Shown here one piece after another: positions 43,058 through 52,230 of a DNA stretch of 64,000 nucleotides. Source of the stretch: Rhodococcus triatomae BKS 15-14 (GTDB lineage: Bacteria; Actinomycetota; Actinomycetes; Mycobacteriales; Mycobacteriaceae). A program made the translations under genes and the position numbers. Every line of letters starts with the position of its first letter. The stretch's first letter is position 1. The stretch is from positions 1 through 64,000 of the forward strand of contig AODO01000014.1 of the NCBI GenBank assembly GCA_000341795.1, given 5' to 3'. Under the pieces are notes generated by a model, which was given only the letters and a program-made list of their open reading frames with translations, did no database searches and was not told the origin of the DNA.

Positions 43058-44398
43058 ATGGCCCTGCAGTCGTCCACTCCGCACGGCAATCCGTGGGTCG
43101 CGGTCCGGCCGGGGGACGATGTCGCCCAACTCGCCCGCACCGTGTCCTCGGCGCACCGCGCCTTCGTGTCCGGGGAGCATGCGCTCCGGCTGGAGTCCCC
43201 GGACCGGCCGGTGCGGCCCGTGGTCCTCGACTCCTGGCTGCGCAGCCGCGACCGCGGCGTGAACCCGGACCTGGTCGGTGACGCACTCGACCTGGACGGC
43301 GTCGAACTGGAGCGGTACCGGTCGTCGCATCCGATGGCGTTGATCCGCCCGGTGGTGCGCTCACTCCTGGTCGACGACATCGCCGACACCGGGCTGCTCG
43401 TCGCGATCAGCGATGCGGCAGGCCGGCTGTTGTGGGTCGAGGGCGATTCCGCGGCACGGGACCGGGCCCTGTCGATGCACTTCGTCGAGGGCGCCGACTG
43501 GAGCGAGGACCGGGTCGGGACCAATGCGCCCGGGACGGCCCTCGCCGTCGATCAGTGTGTGCAGATCTTCGGCGCCGAGCACTTCAGTTCGGCCGTACAC
43601 GACTGGAGCTGCTCGGCGGCACCGGTTCACGACCCGGTGAGCGGCCGGATTCTCGGGGCCATCGACATCACCGGGGGCCCCCGGGTCGCGGAGCCGCACG
43701 TGCTGGCGCTGGTGCGGGCCACAGTCGCCGCCGCCGAGGCCGAACTGCGCCTGAACCTCCTGAACTCGCCGGGACTGCACCTGCTGGACGGGCACGGCAC
43801 CAGTGCGCCGGAGGCGCATCCGCGACTCGCGGTGCTCGGTTCCGAACGCCCGACGCTCGTCGTCGGCGGCGACCGCATCGCGATCTCCCGCAGGCACGCC
43901 GAGATCCTGCTGATCCTCGCGCACCGGCCCGAGGGAGTCAGCGGTGACCAGCTCGCGGTACTGCTGGACGAGGCCGAACTCGACTCGGTGACCGTCCGGG
44001 CCGAGATGTCCCGGCTGCGTAAGGTGTTCGGCGCCGAGCGACTCGACTCCCGGCCGTACCGGATCCGAGGTGATCTCGGCAGCGACGTCGAGGACGTGGG
44101 ACGGGCGCTGGATCGCGGCGACGCCGCGGCGGCGTTGGCCGCATACCGGGGCCCCGTGCTCCCGGGATCCGTGGCTCCCGGGGTCGAGGAGATCCGCGAC
44201 CAGCTGCGGGCGCGGATGCGCGCGGCGCTGCTCCGCTCGGCCGATCAGTCCCTGCTGGCGCGGTGGACCGCCACGCCGGACGGCCGCGAGGATTCGGCGG
44301 CCTGGTCCGCGTATCTGGCGTCGATCGATCGGCGATCCCCGATGTACGACCAGGTCAGGGCCCGTATCGCCATCTTCGACGAACAGTTCGGACACTGA
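43058..44398 (+). CDS. GAF-domain regulator (AcoR-like sensor with SARP-like C-terminus)
   Basis: A 446-aa regulator. The N-terminal about 270 residues look like the sensor of AcoR-type regulators: VVLDSWLRSRDRGVNPD, a GAF domain with VEGADWSEDRVGTNAPGTAL, and APVHDPVSGRILGAIDITGG. The AAA+ sigma-54 domain of AcoR is missing. Instead, residues about 275-365 resemble a winged-helix of the SARP/OmpR kind (DRIAISRRHAEILLILAHRP, VRAEMSRLRKVFGAERLDSR), with a BTAD-like helical tail. GGGGG precedes the ATG. It lies directly upstream of the aldehyde and alcohol dehydrogenases and is their probable activator. Confidence 0.8.
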   Translation: MALQSSTPHGNPWVAVRPGDDVAQLARTVSSAHRAFVSGEHALRLESPDRPVRPVVLDSWLRSRDRGVNPDLVGDALDLDGVELERYRSSHPMALIRPVVRSLLVDDIADTGLLVAISDAAGRLLWVEGDSAARDRALSMHFVEGADWSEDRVGTNAPGTALAVDQCVQIFGAEHFSSAVHDWSCSAAPVHDPVSGRILGAIDITGGPRVAEPHVLALVRATVAAAEAELRLNLLNSPGLHLLDGHGTSAPEAHPRLAVLGSERPTLVVGGDRIAISRRHAEILLILAHRPEGVSGDQLAVLLDEAELDSVTVRAEMSRLRKVFGAERLDSRPYRIRGDLGSDVEDVGRALDRGDAAAALAAYRGPVLPGSVAPGVEEIRDQLRARMRAALLRSADQSLLARWTATPDGREDSAAWSAYLASIDRRSPMYDQVRARIAIFDEQFGH

Positions 44399-44408
44399 GC
44401 GCGCGTAC

Positions 44409-44425
44409 GCAACGTGGTTGCAACC
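44409..44425 (+). promoter_or_regulatory. Overlapping inverted repeats upstream of the aldehyde dehydrogenase
   Basis: GCAAC-GTG-GTTGC (44409-44421) overlaps the perfect 10-bp palindrome GGTTGCAACC (44416-44425). They lie 56 nt before the aldehyde dehydrogenase start, between it and the GAF regulator. They are a candidate operator for that regulator. Confidence 0.45.
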
Positions 44426-44480
44426 CCCGTCGTCGTAGTGTTCTGGATCACACACCAGATGTATGACGACAGGAGTTCCG

Positions 44481-46004
44481 ATGACCGTCTACGCCCGTCC
44501 GGGTACAGCCGATGCACTCATGTCCTTCCAGCCTCGGTACGGCAATTACATCGGCGGCGAGTGGATCGCGCCGGTCAAGGGCCAGTACTTCGAGAACTCG
44601 ACCCCGGTCACCGGCAAGGTCTTCTGCGAGATCCCGCGCAGCACGGCGGAGGATGTCGAACTCGCCCTCGACGCCGCGCACGCCGCAGCTCCGGCCTGGG
44701 GCAAGACGTCCCCCGCCGAGCGGGCCGTCATCCTCAACAAGATCGCCGACCGGATCGAGGAGAACCTCGAGTCGATCGCGCTCGCCGAGTCCTGGGACAA
44801 CGGCAAGCCGATCCGGGAGACCCTCAACGCCGACATCCCGCTGGCGATCGACCACTTCCGCTACTTCGCGGGAGCCATTCGCGCTCAGGAGGGTTCGATC
44901 TCCGAGATCAACTCGGAGACCGTCGCCTACCACTTCCACGAGCCGCTCGGCGTCGTCGGCCAGATCATCCCGTGGAACTTCCCCATCCTGATGGCCGTGT
45001 GGAAGCTCGCTCCCGCGCTCGCGGCGGGCAATGCCGTCGTGCTCAAGCCCGCCGAGCAGACGCCGGCGTCGATCCTGTACCTGTTCGGGCTGATCGGCGA
45101 CCTGCTGCCGGTGGGCGTCGTGAACATCGTCAACGGTTTCGGCACGGAGGCGGGCAAGCCGCTCGCATCGAGCAACCGCATCAGGAAGATCGCGTTCACC
45201 GGTGAGACCACCACCGGCCGACTGATCATGCAGTACGCCTCGCAGAACCTGATCCCGGTCACCCTCGAACTCGGCGGCAAGAGCCCCAACATCTTCTTCT
45301 CCGACGTGCTCGCCGCGAACGACGACTTCCAGGACAAGGCACTCGAGGGCTTCACGATGTTCGCGCTCAACCAGGGCGAGGTGTGCACCTGCCCGTCCCG
45401 GTCGCTGATCCAGGAGGACATCTTCGACGAGTTCCTCGCGATGGCCGCGATCCGCACCAAGGCGGTCCGGCAGGGTGACCCGCTCGACACCGAGACGATG
45501 ATCGGTGCGCAGGCGTCGAACGACCAGTTCGAGAAGATCCTGTCCTACATCGAGATCGGAAAGTCCGAGGGCGCCAAGCTGATCACCGGCGGCGAGCGCG
45601 CCGATCTCGGTGGCGACCTCTCGGGCGGGTTCTACATCCAGCCGACCGTGTTCACCGGCAACAACAAGATGCGGATCTTCCAGGAGGAGATCTTCGGTCC
45701 GGTCGTGTCCGTGACCTCGTTCAAGGACTACGCGGATGCCATCTCGATCGCGAACGACACGCTGTACGGTCTCGGCGCCGGCGTGTGGTCGCGTGACGGC
45801 AGCGTCGCCTACCGTGCGGGCCGCGACATCGAGGCGGGCCGGGTGTGGACGAACACCTACCACCAGTACCCGGCACACGCGGCGTTCGGCGGCTACAAGC
45901 AGTCCGGCATCGGTCGCGAGAACCACCACATGATGCTCGACCACTACCAGCAGACGAAGAACCTGCTGGTGAGCTACGCACCCAAGGCGCAGGGCTTCTT
46001 CTGA
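44481..46004 (+). CDS. NAD-dependent aldehyde dehydrogenase (ExaC/AcoD type)
   Basis: A 507-aa aldehyde dehydrogenase, close to the acetaldehyde dehydrogenases of alcohol and acetoin catabolism. The NAD/catalytic marks are [34 protein letters not shown] (catalytic Glu) and [11 protein letters not shown] (catalytic Cys). It ends [19 protein letters not shown], as in AcoD/ExaC. ACAGGAGTTCCG precedes the ATG. It lies 82 nt after the GAF regulator and before an alcohol dehydrogenase; a strong stem-loop separates the two. In M. tuberculosis Rv0458 and the DUF779 gene Rv0459 are neighbours in the same way. Confidence 0.92.
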   Translation: MTVYARPGTADALMSFQPRYGNYIGGEWIAPVKGQYFENSTPVTGKVFCEIPRSTAEDVELALDAAHAAAPAWGKTSPAERAVILNKIADRIEENLESIALAESWDNGKPIRETLNADIPLAIDHFRYFAGAIRAQEGSISEINSETVAYHFHEPLGVVGQIIPWNFPILMAVWKLAPALAAGNAVVLKPAEQTPASILYLFGLIGDLLPVGVVNIVNGFGTEAGKPLASSNRIRKIAFTGETTTGRLIMQYASQNLIPVTLELGGKSPNIFFSDVLAANDDFQDKALEGFTMFALNQGEVCTCPSRSLIQEDIFDEFLAMAAIRTKAVRQGDPLDTETMIGAQASNDQFEKILSYIEIGKSEGAKLITGGERADLGGDLSGGFYIQPTVFTGNNKMRIFQEEIFGPVVSVTSFKDYADAISIANDTLYGLGAGVWSRDGSVAYRAGRDIEAGRVWTNTYHQYPAHAAFGGYKQSGIGRENHHMMLDHYQQTKNLLVSYAPKAQGFF

Positions 46005-46040
46005 TCCGAGCTTCTCCCGGTCTCCCTCGGCCGGGAGAGC

Positions 46041-46083
46041 GACGCGGCGCCCGCCGTCCCCCCTCCACGGCGGGTGTCGCGTC
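46041..46083 (+). terminator. Strong stem-loop after the aldehyde dehydrogenase
   Basis: GACGCGGCGCCCGCCGT (46041-46057) pairs with ACGGCGGGTGTCGCGTC (46067-46083): 17 bp with two G:U pairs and a 9-nt loop. A smaller hairpin, CTCCCGG/CCGGGAG (46014-46037), precedes it. It should end or attenuate the aldehyde dehydrogenase transcript before the alcohol dehydrogenase. Confidence 0.8.
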
Positions 46084-46187
46084 TTCCATCCATCCGAGTC
46101 CCACGACAGACGTCCCTGCGACGCGCGCTCCCGACACGACACCCGATCACTCACGTCACACGGCTCCACGACCCCACGGAGGACACG

Positions 46188-47213
46188 ATGGTCGACACGA
46201 TGAAGGCGGCGGTGGTTCACGAGTTCGGCGCACCTCTGACGATCGAGGAGTTGCCGATTCCCGTGCCCGGCCCGAACCAGGCACTGGTGAAACTGGAAAC
46301 GAGCGGTGTGTGCCACACCGATCTCCATGCAGCGGAAGGGGACTGGCCGGTCAAGCCCAGCCCACCCTTCGTTCCCGGCCACGAAGGCGTCGGCACGGTC
46401 GTGCAGGTGGGCGACGGGGTCACCGAACTGACGGTGGGGCAACGGGTGGGGAACGCCTGGTTGTGGTCGGCGTGCATGGAGTGTCGCTTCTGCCGCACCG
46501 GCTGGGAGACCCTGTGCGAGAAGCAGGTCAACGGCGGCTACTCGGTGAACGGGTCGTTCGCCGAGTACATGCTCGTCGATGCGCGGTTCGCCCCGCGCAT
46601 CCCGGACGGTGCCGACCTGGTCGAGGTGGCGCCGGTGCTGTGCGCGGGCGTGACCGTCTACAAGGGCATCAAGGTGGCCGACGTCGTACCGGGCGAGTGG
46701 ATCACGATCTCCGGCATCGGCGGGCTCGGGCACGTCGCGGTCCAGTACGCGACGGCGATGGGCCTGCGGGTCGCGGCGGTCGACGTCGCGGACGACAAGC
46801 TCGACCTCGCCGCGAAGTACGGCGCGGAGGTACTGGTGAACGCCGCGAACGAGGACCCGGTGGCGAAGATCCAGGAGGCCACCGGCGGCACCGACGGCGT
46901 CCTGGTCACGGCAGTCCACCCGAAGGCGTTCGGGCAGGCGATCGGTATGGCCAGGCGCGGCGGGACGATCGCCTTCAACGGGCTGCCACCCGGTGACTTC
47001 CCGGCGCCGATCTTCGACACCGTGCTCAAGGGGCTGACGATTCGCGGATCCATCGTCGGAACCCGGCAGGACATGGTGGAGGCGCTGGACTTCTACTCCC
47101 GCGGGAGGATTCGACCCACTGTTCACACCCGGCGACTCGAGGAGATCAACGACGTGTTCGACGAATTGCGGGCCGGGACGGTCGACGGCCGTGTCGTTCT
47201 GGACTTCCGGTGA
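46188..47213 (+). CDS. Zinc-dependent alcohol dehydrogenase (AdhP type)
   Basis: A 341-aa zinc alcohol dehydrogenase of the medium-chain family. Catalytic zinc ligands are in SGVCHTDLHAAEGDW and PGHEGVG. The structural zinc site is CMECRFCRTGWETLC (Cx2Cx2Cx7C). The NAD site is ISGIGGLGHVAVQYA. GGAGG precedes the ATG at 46188. It oxidises primary alcohols to aldehydes with NAD, matching the aldehyde dehydrogenase upstream. This is not a nicotinoprotein of the mycofactocin-dependent kind by obvious sequence marks. The stop overlaps the DUF779 start by 4 nt. Confidence 0.92.
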   Translation: MVDTMKAAVVHEFGAPLTIEELPIPVPGPNQALVKLETSGVCHTDLHAAEGDWPVKPSPPFVPGHEGVGTVVQVGDGVTELTVGQRVGNAWLWSACMECRFCRTGWETLCEKQVNGGYSVNGSFAEYMLVDARFAPRIPDGADLVEVAPVLCAGVTVYKGIKVADVVPGEWITISGIGGLGHVAVQYATAMGLRVAAVDVADDKLDLAAKYGAEVLVNAANEDPVAKIQEATGGTDGVLVTAVHPKAFGQAIGMARRGGTIAFNGLPPGDFPAPIFDTVLKGLTIRGSIVGTRQDMVEALDFYSRGRIRPTVHTRRLEEINDVFDELRAGTVDGRVVLDFR

Positions 47214-47734
47214 GCGCGCCGCCGCGCATCGTCGCGACCGTGGCGGCAGCCGACCTGCTTCGCAAGCTGGTCGCCGTCCACGGTGCGGTGATGATGCACC
47301 AGTCGGGCGGGTGCTGCGACGGATCCGCACCGATGTGTTATCCCGCAGGGGAATTCATCGTCGGCGATCGTGACGTCCTGGTCGGTCTGCTGGATCTGCG
47401 TCTCGGCGCCTCCGAGGTGCCGTCCACCGTTCCGGAGGGCGCCGACGCGGTCGCGGTCTGGATCTCTGGGCCGCAGTTCGAGTTGTGGAAGCACACCCAG
47501 CTCGTGATCGACGTCGTCCCGGGCCGGGGGTCGGGTTTCAGCCTGGAGACACCGGAAGGTGTGCGGTTCCTCAGCCGCGGGCGGGCGTTCGCGGGCGACG
47601 AGATGGCCGCACTCGCCGGCGAGGAGCCGCTGACGGGTGAGCAGTGGGAATCGGGCCGCCGACCCGACATGCCCACGCTGCCCCAGATCGTCGCCGAGGC
47701 CGCGGAGGCATGCCCGGTTCCGCCACGCGGGTGA
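47210..47734 (+). CDS. DUF779 domain-containing protein
   Basis: A 174-aa protein. Residues 1-125 are a DUF779 domain with MMHQSGGCCDGSAPMCYPAG (several Cys, possible metal or thiol site) and WISGPQFELWKHTQLVIDVV. DUF779 genes regularly sit beside AcoD/ExaC-type aldehyde dehydrogenases. The last about 45 residues (ERRP-like, EPLTGEQWESGRRPD) extend beyond the usual domain. The start overlaps the alcohol dehydrogenase stop by 4 nt. Function unknown; an accessory role in aldehyde metabolism is suggested by context. Confidence 0.88.
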   Translation: MSAPPRIVATVAAADLLRKLVAVHGAVMMHQSGGCCDGSAPMCYPAGEFIVGDRDVLVGLLDLRLGASEVPSTVPEGADAVAVWISGPQFELWKHTQLVIDVVPGRGSGFSLETPEGVRFLSRGRAFAGDEMAALAGEEPLTGEQWESGRRPDMPTLPQIVAEAAEACPVPPRG

Positions 47735-47785
47735 CAACCCGGCGGTAGGCTCCCGGGAACTGGACGCTTGTACAGGAAGGTTCCC

Positions 47786-49261
47786 GTGCGCACCCTGCTG
47801 CTGACCGCGCTGACCGCCGTGACCGTGTTCGTCGCCCCACCCGCGCTCGCCGCCCCGGCCGCCACCGCGTCGTCGCAGTCCGGGTGGGAGCTGCCGCAGA
47901 TCACGGTCGCGGACCGGACGATCAAGGACGTCGACGGGCGAACCGTCCTCCTCCGGGGAGTGAACGTCAACCAGCTCAACGACTATGCCGTCAACGATCC
48001 GGCCCTGCCCACCGTCGCGCCCCTCGAGCGCAACGACTTCGCGGCAATGGCGTCGCTCGGGTTCAACGTCGTCCGGCTCAACGTCGCATGGTCGGCGCTC
48101 GAGCCGGCCCCCGGCGAATTCGACCAGGCATATGTCGACAGGATCCGCACCGCCGTCGGCGACGCGAAGGACCACGGCATCTACACCGTGCTCGACATGC
48201 ACCAGGATGCGTGGGGCAAGTCGATCGGCACACCCTCAGGCGAATCGTGCCCGCCGCTGATGGAACCGGGTGTCGGCTGGGACGGCGCGCCGGAGTGGGC
48301 CACTCGGACACACGGTTGGACGACCTGCAACATCGGTGGAATCAGGGAGGTCTCGCCCGCGATCGCCCGAGCCTTCCAGGCGTTCTACGACGACGAGCAG
48401 GGGGTGCAGGGCCGCCTCGTCGCGACCTGGGCCAAGCTCGCGGCGGAGTTCCGGGACGAACCTGCGGTGGTGGGTTACGACCTGCTCAACGAGCCGAACC
48501 CGGGCCTACGGGACCCGGTGACGGCGGCGGATCAGATCGGCAGGTTCTACCAGCGTGCCATCGCCGCCATCCGGCAGGCGGAAACGGGCGGGTTCCCGCA
48601 TCTCGTCTTCTTCGAACCGAGTGCGATCTGGTCGGCGCTCGGATTCGACGCCCTCCCGCCCCCGCGGTACCTGACCGATCCGCTGGTCGTGTTCTCGCCG
48701 CACCTCTACAGCGAGTCGATCACCGTGAGCAGTGACTTCCCCAGCCTCGAGAGCGGATTCGAGATCGCCGACCGGGCAGCCGCGACGTACGGGGCGCCGC
48801 TCTGGACCGGAGAGTGGGGATGGTGGAGTGCGCCCGCCGACCAGGCAGCCGACACCGAGCGTTTTGTCGCCGCGATGAACACCTACCGCATCGGCGGGGC
48901 GTGGTGGTCCTGGAAGCAGGCGTGCGGGGATCCACATCCGATCCGGGACGGCAACACCGCGGAACCCCAGGGCAACCTCGAACGACTGGACTGCCCGTCC
49001 GGCGAACCACTGGAGCGGGTCGAGGGCGTCGCGGCTGCGCTCTCGCAGGCGTACCCCCGTGCCGTGCCCGGTGAGCTGACCGAGGTGACCACGCGCGGGT
49101 TCACCGGATCGGGGACGGGGCGGATCGAGGCCTGGTATCCGGGTTCCGAGCGGCCGAGCCCGGCAACCACCGGAGTGAGCGAACTCGACCTGTCTCCGGT
49201 CGAGGGCGGCTGGCGGATGACGGCCCGTGCCGACGGCGACTACTCGGTGGAGATCGGGTAG
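47786..49261 (+). CDS. Secreted glycoside hydrolase family 5, endoglycoceramidase-like
   Basis: A 491-aa exported enzyme. A signal peptide (VRTLLLTALTAVTVFVAPPA, ending about ALA-AP near residue 25) precedes a GH5 (beta/alpha)8 barrel. The acid/base Glu is in GYDLLNEPNPG and the nucleophile Glu in LWTGEWGWW; GVNVNQLNDYAV and LDMHQDAWGKSIG are further family marks. A beta-sandwich-like C-terminal domain follows from about residue 400. The arrangement matches Rhodococcus endoglycoceramidases, which cleave glycan from ceramide in gangliosides. AGGAAGG supports the GTG at 47786. Another beta-glucosidase-type GH5 substrate is possible. Confidence 0.83.
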   Translation: MRTLLLTALTAVTVFVAPPALAAPAATASSQSGWELPQITVADRTIKDVDGRTVLLRGVNVNQLNDYAVNDPALPTVAPLERNDFAAMASLGFNVVRLNVAWSALEPAPGEFDQAYVDRIRTAVGDAKDHGIYTVLDMHQDAWGKSIGTPSGESCPPLMEPGVGWDGAPEWATRTHGWTTCNIGGIREVSPAIARAFQAFYDDEQGVQGRLVATWAKLAAEFRDEPAVVGYDLLNEPNPGLRDPVTAADQIGRFYQRAIAAIRQAETGGFPHLVFFEPSAIWSALGFDALPPPRYLTDPLVVFSPHLYSESITVSSDFPSLESGFEIADRAAATYGAPLWTGEWGWWSAPADQAADTERFVAAMNTYRIGGAWWSWKQACGDPHPIRDGNTAEPQGNLERLDCPSGEPLERVEGVAAALSQAYPRAVPGELTEVTTRGFTGSGTGRIEAWYPGSERPSPATTGVSELDLSPVEGGWRMTARADGDYSVEIG

Positions 49262-49292
49262 GCCGAACGGGAGGGACCCGCCCGTCGTCCTG

Positions 49293-50267
49293 TCAGTCGA
49301 TCAGACCCTCGGTCCGGAGCCAGTCGTAGGCGACGTCCGCCGGATCCTCCCCGTCGATGTCGACGCGGCCGTTCAGTTCCTGCATCACCTCGTCGGTGAG
49401 GCGTTCGGAGATCACCGCCATCAGGTCGGCGATCGGCGGGTACCGCTCGAGGATCTCGCGTCGCACGACGGCGGTGCCGCTGTAGGGCAGGAAGAAGTCC
49501 CGATCGTCCTCGAGGACGGTGAGGTTCAGGTTCTTCACCCGGCCGTCCGTGGTGTACACCATGCCGAAGTTGCACGGGTCGCTGCGCGCCGTCGAGGTGT
49601 AGACGACGCCGGCGTCCATCCTCGTCACGTTCTGCGGTGGAACTCCGCCCGGGGCTCCGAGGGGTATGTCGTAGGCCTCGAGCATCGGCACGAATCCGTC
49701 CGCGCGGCTGTAGAACTCGTCGTCGACACAGAAGGTGCGTTCGGTCTCCGGGAGCTGCGCGACATCGGACAGCGTGGTGACGCCGAGTCGCTGCGCCGTG
49801 TCGGCAGAGGCCGCGAAGGCGTACGTGTCGTTGAAGTTCGCAGGCGGCAACCACACGAGGTCGTTCTCCTGCAACTCGATGTCGTGCACCCGCTGCCACA
49901 GCTCCGTGGGGTCGGACACGGTTTCCGTCTGGCCGTGATAGTTCACCCAGCCGGTACCCGTGTACTCCCAGAGGATGTCGGCATCGCCGTTCAGTTGCGC
50001 CTGGCGCGAGGAGGCGGACCCGGGCGCCCCGGTGAGATCGGTGACCTCCGCTCCCGCGGCGGCCAGATAGGTGGCGGTGATCTTCCCGAGCAGGACACCC
50101 TCGGTGAAACTCTTCGAGGTCACGACGAGACCTGCTCCGTCGAGAGGCCGCTCGCCTCCGGGCAGCGACGCGTCGTGGAACGTGCCCGACGAGCTGACCA
50201 GCCCGCAGCCGGACAGTGTGACGAGTGCGAGAACGGCGACGGCCGCCGAGCCGAGGCGGCGGATCAT
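49293..50267 (-). CDS. Osmoprotectant ABC transporter substrate-binding lipoprotein
   Basis: A 324-aa lipoprotein, the ligand-binding part of a glycine betaine/choline/carnitine-type importer (OpuC/ProX family). Lipobox LSGC lies at about residues 18-21. The binding domain has VVTSKSFTEGVLLGKITATY, GDADILWEYTGTGWVNYHG and FVDDEFYSRADGF-like sequence, ending VAYDWLRTEGLID. The ATG overlaps the permease stop by 4 nt. It is the last of four coupled genes (permease, ATPase, permease, binding protein), the order of mycobacterial proXVWZ-like systems. The exact solute is not known. Confidence 0.88.
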   Translation of the reverse strand: MIRRLGSAAVAVLALVTLSGCGLVSSSGTFHDASLPGGERPLDGAGLVVTSKSFTEGVLLGKITATYLAAAGAEVTDLTGAPGSASSRQAQLNGDADILWEYTGTGWVNYHGQTETVSDPTELWQRVHDIELQENDLVWLPPANFNDTYAFAASADTAQRLGVTTLSDVAQLPETERTFCVDDEFYSRADGFVPMLEAYDIPLGAPGGVPPQNVTRMDAGVVYTSTARSDPCNFGMVYTTDGRVKNLNLTVLEDDRDFFLPYSGTAVVRREILERYPPIADLMAVISERLTDEVMQELNGRVDIDGEDPADVAYDWLRTEGLID

Positions 50268-51001
50268 GCCAGTCCCCGCGGAGTCACGGCCAGCTCGACC
50301 AGCCGGCCGAGCCAGTCGATCGTCAGTGCCAGCAGGCCCACCAGCACGGCCCCGGACACGAGCAGTTTCGGCAGGAACAGCGTCACCCCGGTGGTGATGA
50401 GGGTGCCGAGACTGGTGGCGCCGATGAACGTGCTCAAGGTCGCGGTTCCGACGAGGATCACCAGCGCGGTCCGGACACCGTTGAGGATGACGGGAACGGC
50501 GAGCGGCAACTCCACCTGAACGAGGGTGCGTGGCGCGGAGTAGCCGATTCCCCGCGCGGCCTCGACGGTGCGCTTGTCGACCTGGTCGAGGCCGACGATC
50601 GTGTTCTGCAGGATCGGGAGGACGGCGTACGCGACGAGGCCGATCACCGCGGTGCGGAACCCGGTCCCCAACCACATGGTGAGCAGCACGATCAGGCCGA
50701 TGGCCGGAGCCGCCTGGCCGATGTTCGCGATGTTGACGGCGATCGGTTTGAGGCGTTTCGCCGAGCCGCGGGTGAGCAGGATGCCCAGGGGGATCGCGAT
50801 CACCACCACGATCACGGTGGCCGTCACGGTGAGGCGGATGTGGTCGACGATCGTCAGACGCAGCGCATCCCAACCCAGAGACGCCTCCTCCGTCGCCGTC
50901 AGCGTCGTCGACCGATACCACAGGAAGTAGCCGGTGCCGAGCACGATGATGATCAACGGCTCGAACCACACGTCGATCGGGGCACGGCGGAGGCGGGTCA
51001 C
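50264..51001 (-). CDS. Osmoprotectant ABC transporter permease
   Basis: A 245-aa membrane permease with about six helices. The EAA-type loop is near VEAARGIGYSAPRTLVQVEL, and PIAVNIANIGQAAPAIGLIV is typical of the OpuCB/ProW family. The GTG start overlaps the ATPase stop by 4 nt, and its stop overlaps the binding-protein start. The first about 25 residues are cytoplasmic and basic. It pairs with the second permease at 52227-52871. Confidence 0.88.
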   Translation of the reverse strand: MTRLRRAPIDVWFEPLIIIVLGTGYFLWYRSTTLTATEEASLGWDALRLTIVDHIRLTVTATVIVVVIAIPLGILLTRGSAKRLKPIAVNIANIGQAAPAIGLIVLLTMWLGTGFRTAVIGLVAYAVLPILQNTIVGLDQVDKRTVEAARGIGYSAPRTLVQVELPLAVPVILNGVRTALVILVGTATLSTFIGATSLGTLITTGVTLFLPKLLVSGAVLVGLLALTIDWLGRLVELAVTPRGLA

Positions 51002-52230
51002 GGTGCACGCACCTCGCCCTCGCCCGGCCCGTCGTCGCCCCGCCCGTGTTCGTCGTATCCGGTGTAGGTGACGTGTCCGTCGTCCGCGCGGGCGTCGGAC
51101 AGCTGACCGCGGATGACGGACATGATCGTGGCGATGGTGAGCGAGCCGGTCACCGCGCCGCGTCCGTCGGTGACGAGCACACCGCCCTGGCTCGCCGCGA
51201 GCATCGTGTCGAGCGCATCGTTGAGTGTCGACGACGGCGCGACCACCGGAAGCCTCGGATCGAGATAGTCGGAGATCCGTTCCTTGGTCGCCACTTCGTC
51301 GAGCGACGGCCACGCGCGAGGGCGGCCGTGTGCGTCGACGACCACGATCCAGGTGGCTCCACGCGCCCTCGCCCGGCCGATCACCTCGTGCGACGACTCG
51401 CCGACGCGCGCGGTCACCACAGCGTCGTGGTCGACGTCCTTGACCCTCGACAGCGTCAGGTGGGCCAGGGTGGCGCCGGATCCGACGAACTCCTCGACGA
51501 ACGGCGTCGCCGGTGTCGCGAGGATCTCCTCCGGCGTCGCGTACTGCTCGATGTGCCCGCCCTCGGACAGGATCAGAACCTTGTCGCCGAGCTTCGTCGC
51601 CTCCTCGAAGTCGTGGGTGACGATCACGACCGTCTTCGCCAGCTCGTGCTGGATGGCGATCAGGCTGTCCTGCAGGCGGACCCGGGTGATGGGGTCGACT
51701 GCGCCGAACGGCTCGTCCATCAGGAGGACGGGTGGGTCCGCGGCCAGGGCCCGCGCGACGCCGACCCGCTGCTGCTGCCCACCCGACATGTCCTTCGGGA
51801 GCCGGTCACGGAAGGTGTCGGCATCGAGTCCGACCAGGTCGAGGAGGTACTCGGTGCGCTCCTCGATGCGCCTGCCGTCCCATCCGAGCACGCGGGGGAC
51901 GGCGCCGATGTTCTTCGCCACCGACCAGTGCGGGAACAGTCCGCCCGACTGGATGACGTAGCCGATCGACTGGCGCAGCTTGTCGGGATTCTCGTGGGTG
52001 ACGTCGCGGTCGCCGATGAAGATGCGGCCCGCGGTCGGCTCGATCAGGCGGTTGATCATCTTGAGTGTCGTCGTCTTGCCGCAACCGGAGGGGCCGACGA
52101 AGGCCACGACCTGACCGGCTTCGATGTCGAGGTCGATCGATTCGACCGCCGGCCTCGACTGACCGCGGTACCGCTTGACGACGCCGTCGAGGCGGATGGA
52201 GGCGCCGGTGACGGCACGGTTCTCGGTCAC
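50998..52230 (-). CDS. Osmoprotectant ABC transporter ATPase with CBS domains
   Basis: A 410-aa ATP-binding subunit. Walker A is FVGPSGCGKTTTLKMINRLI (about residues 38-57), the signature LPKDMSGGQQQRVGVARALA, and Walker B VLLMDEPFGAVDP. Residues about 270-390 contain paired CBS-like segments (YLDPRLPVVAPSSTLNDALD), which in OpuA-type transporters sense ionic strength. GAAGGGA supports the GTG; it overlaps the upstream permease stop by 4 nt. The CBS tail fits an osmotically controlled importer. Confidence 0.9.
   Translation of the reverse strand: MTENRAVTGASIRLDGVVKRYRGQSRPAVESIDLDIEAGQVVAFVGPSGCGKTTTLKMINRLIEPTAGRIFIGDRDVTHENPDKLRQSIGYVIQSGGLFPHWSVAKNIGAVPRVLGWDGRRIEERTEYLLDLVGLDADTFRDRLPKDMSGGQQQRVGVARALAADPPVLLMDEPFGAVDPITRVRLQDSLIAIQHELAKTVVIVTHDFEEATKLGDKVLILSEGGHIEQYATPEEILATPATPFVEEFVGSGATLAHLTLSRVKDVDHDAVVTARVGESSHEVIGRARARGATWIVVVDAHGRPRAWPSLDEVATKERISDYLDPRLPVVAPSSTLNDALDTMLAASQGGVLVTDGRGAVTGSLTIATIMSVIRGQLSDARADDGHVTYTGYDEHGRGDDGPGEGEVRAP

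Noticed and set aside
46188-47213. Mycofactocin-dependent nicotinoprotein alcohol dehydrogenase
   Set aside because: Proximity to mft genes suggests it, but motifs match ordinary AdhP-type zinc alcohol dehydrogenase with exchangeable NAD; nothing in the sequence indicates a locked cofactor.
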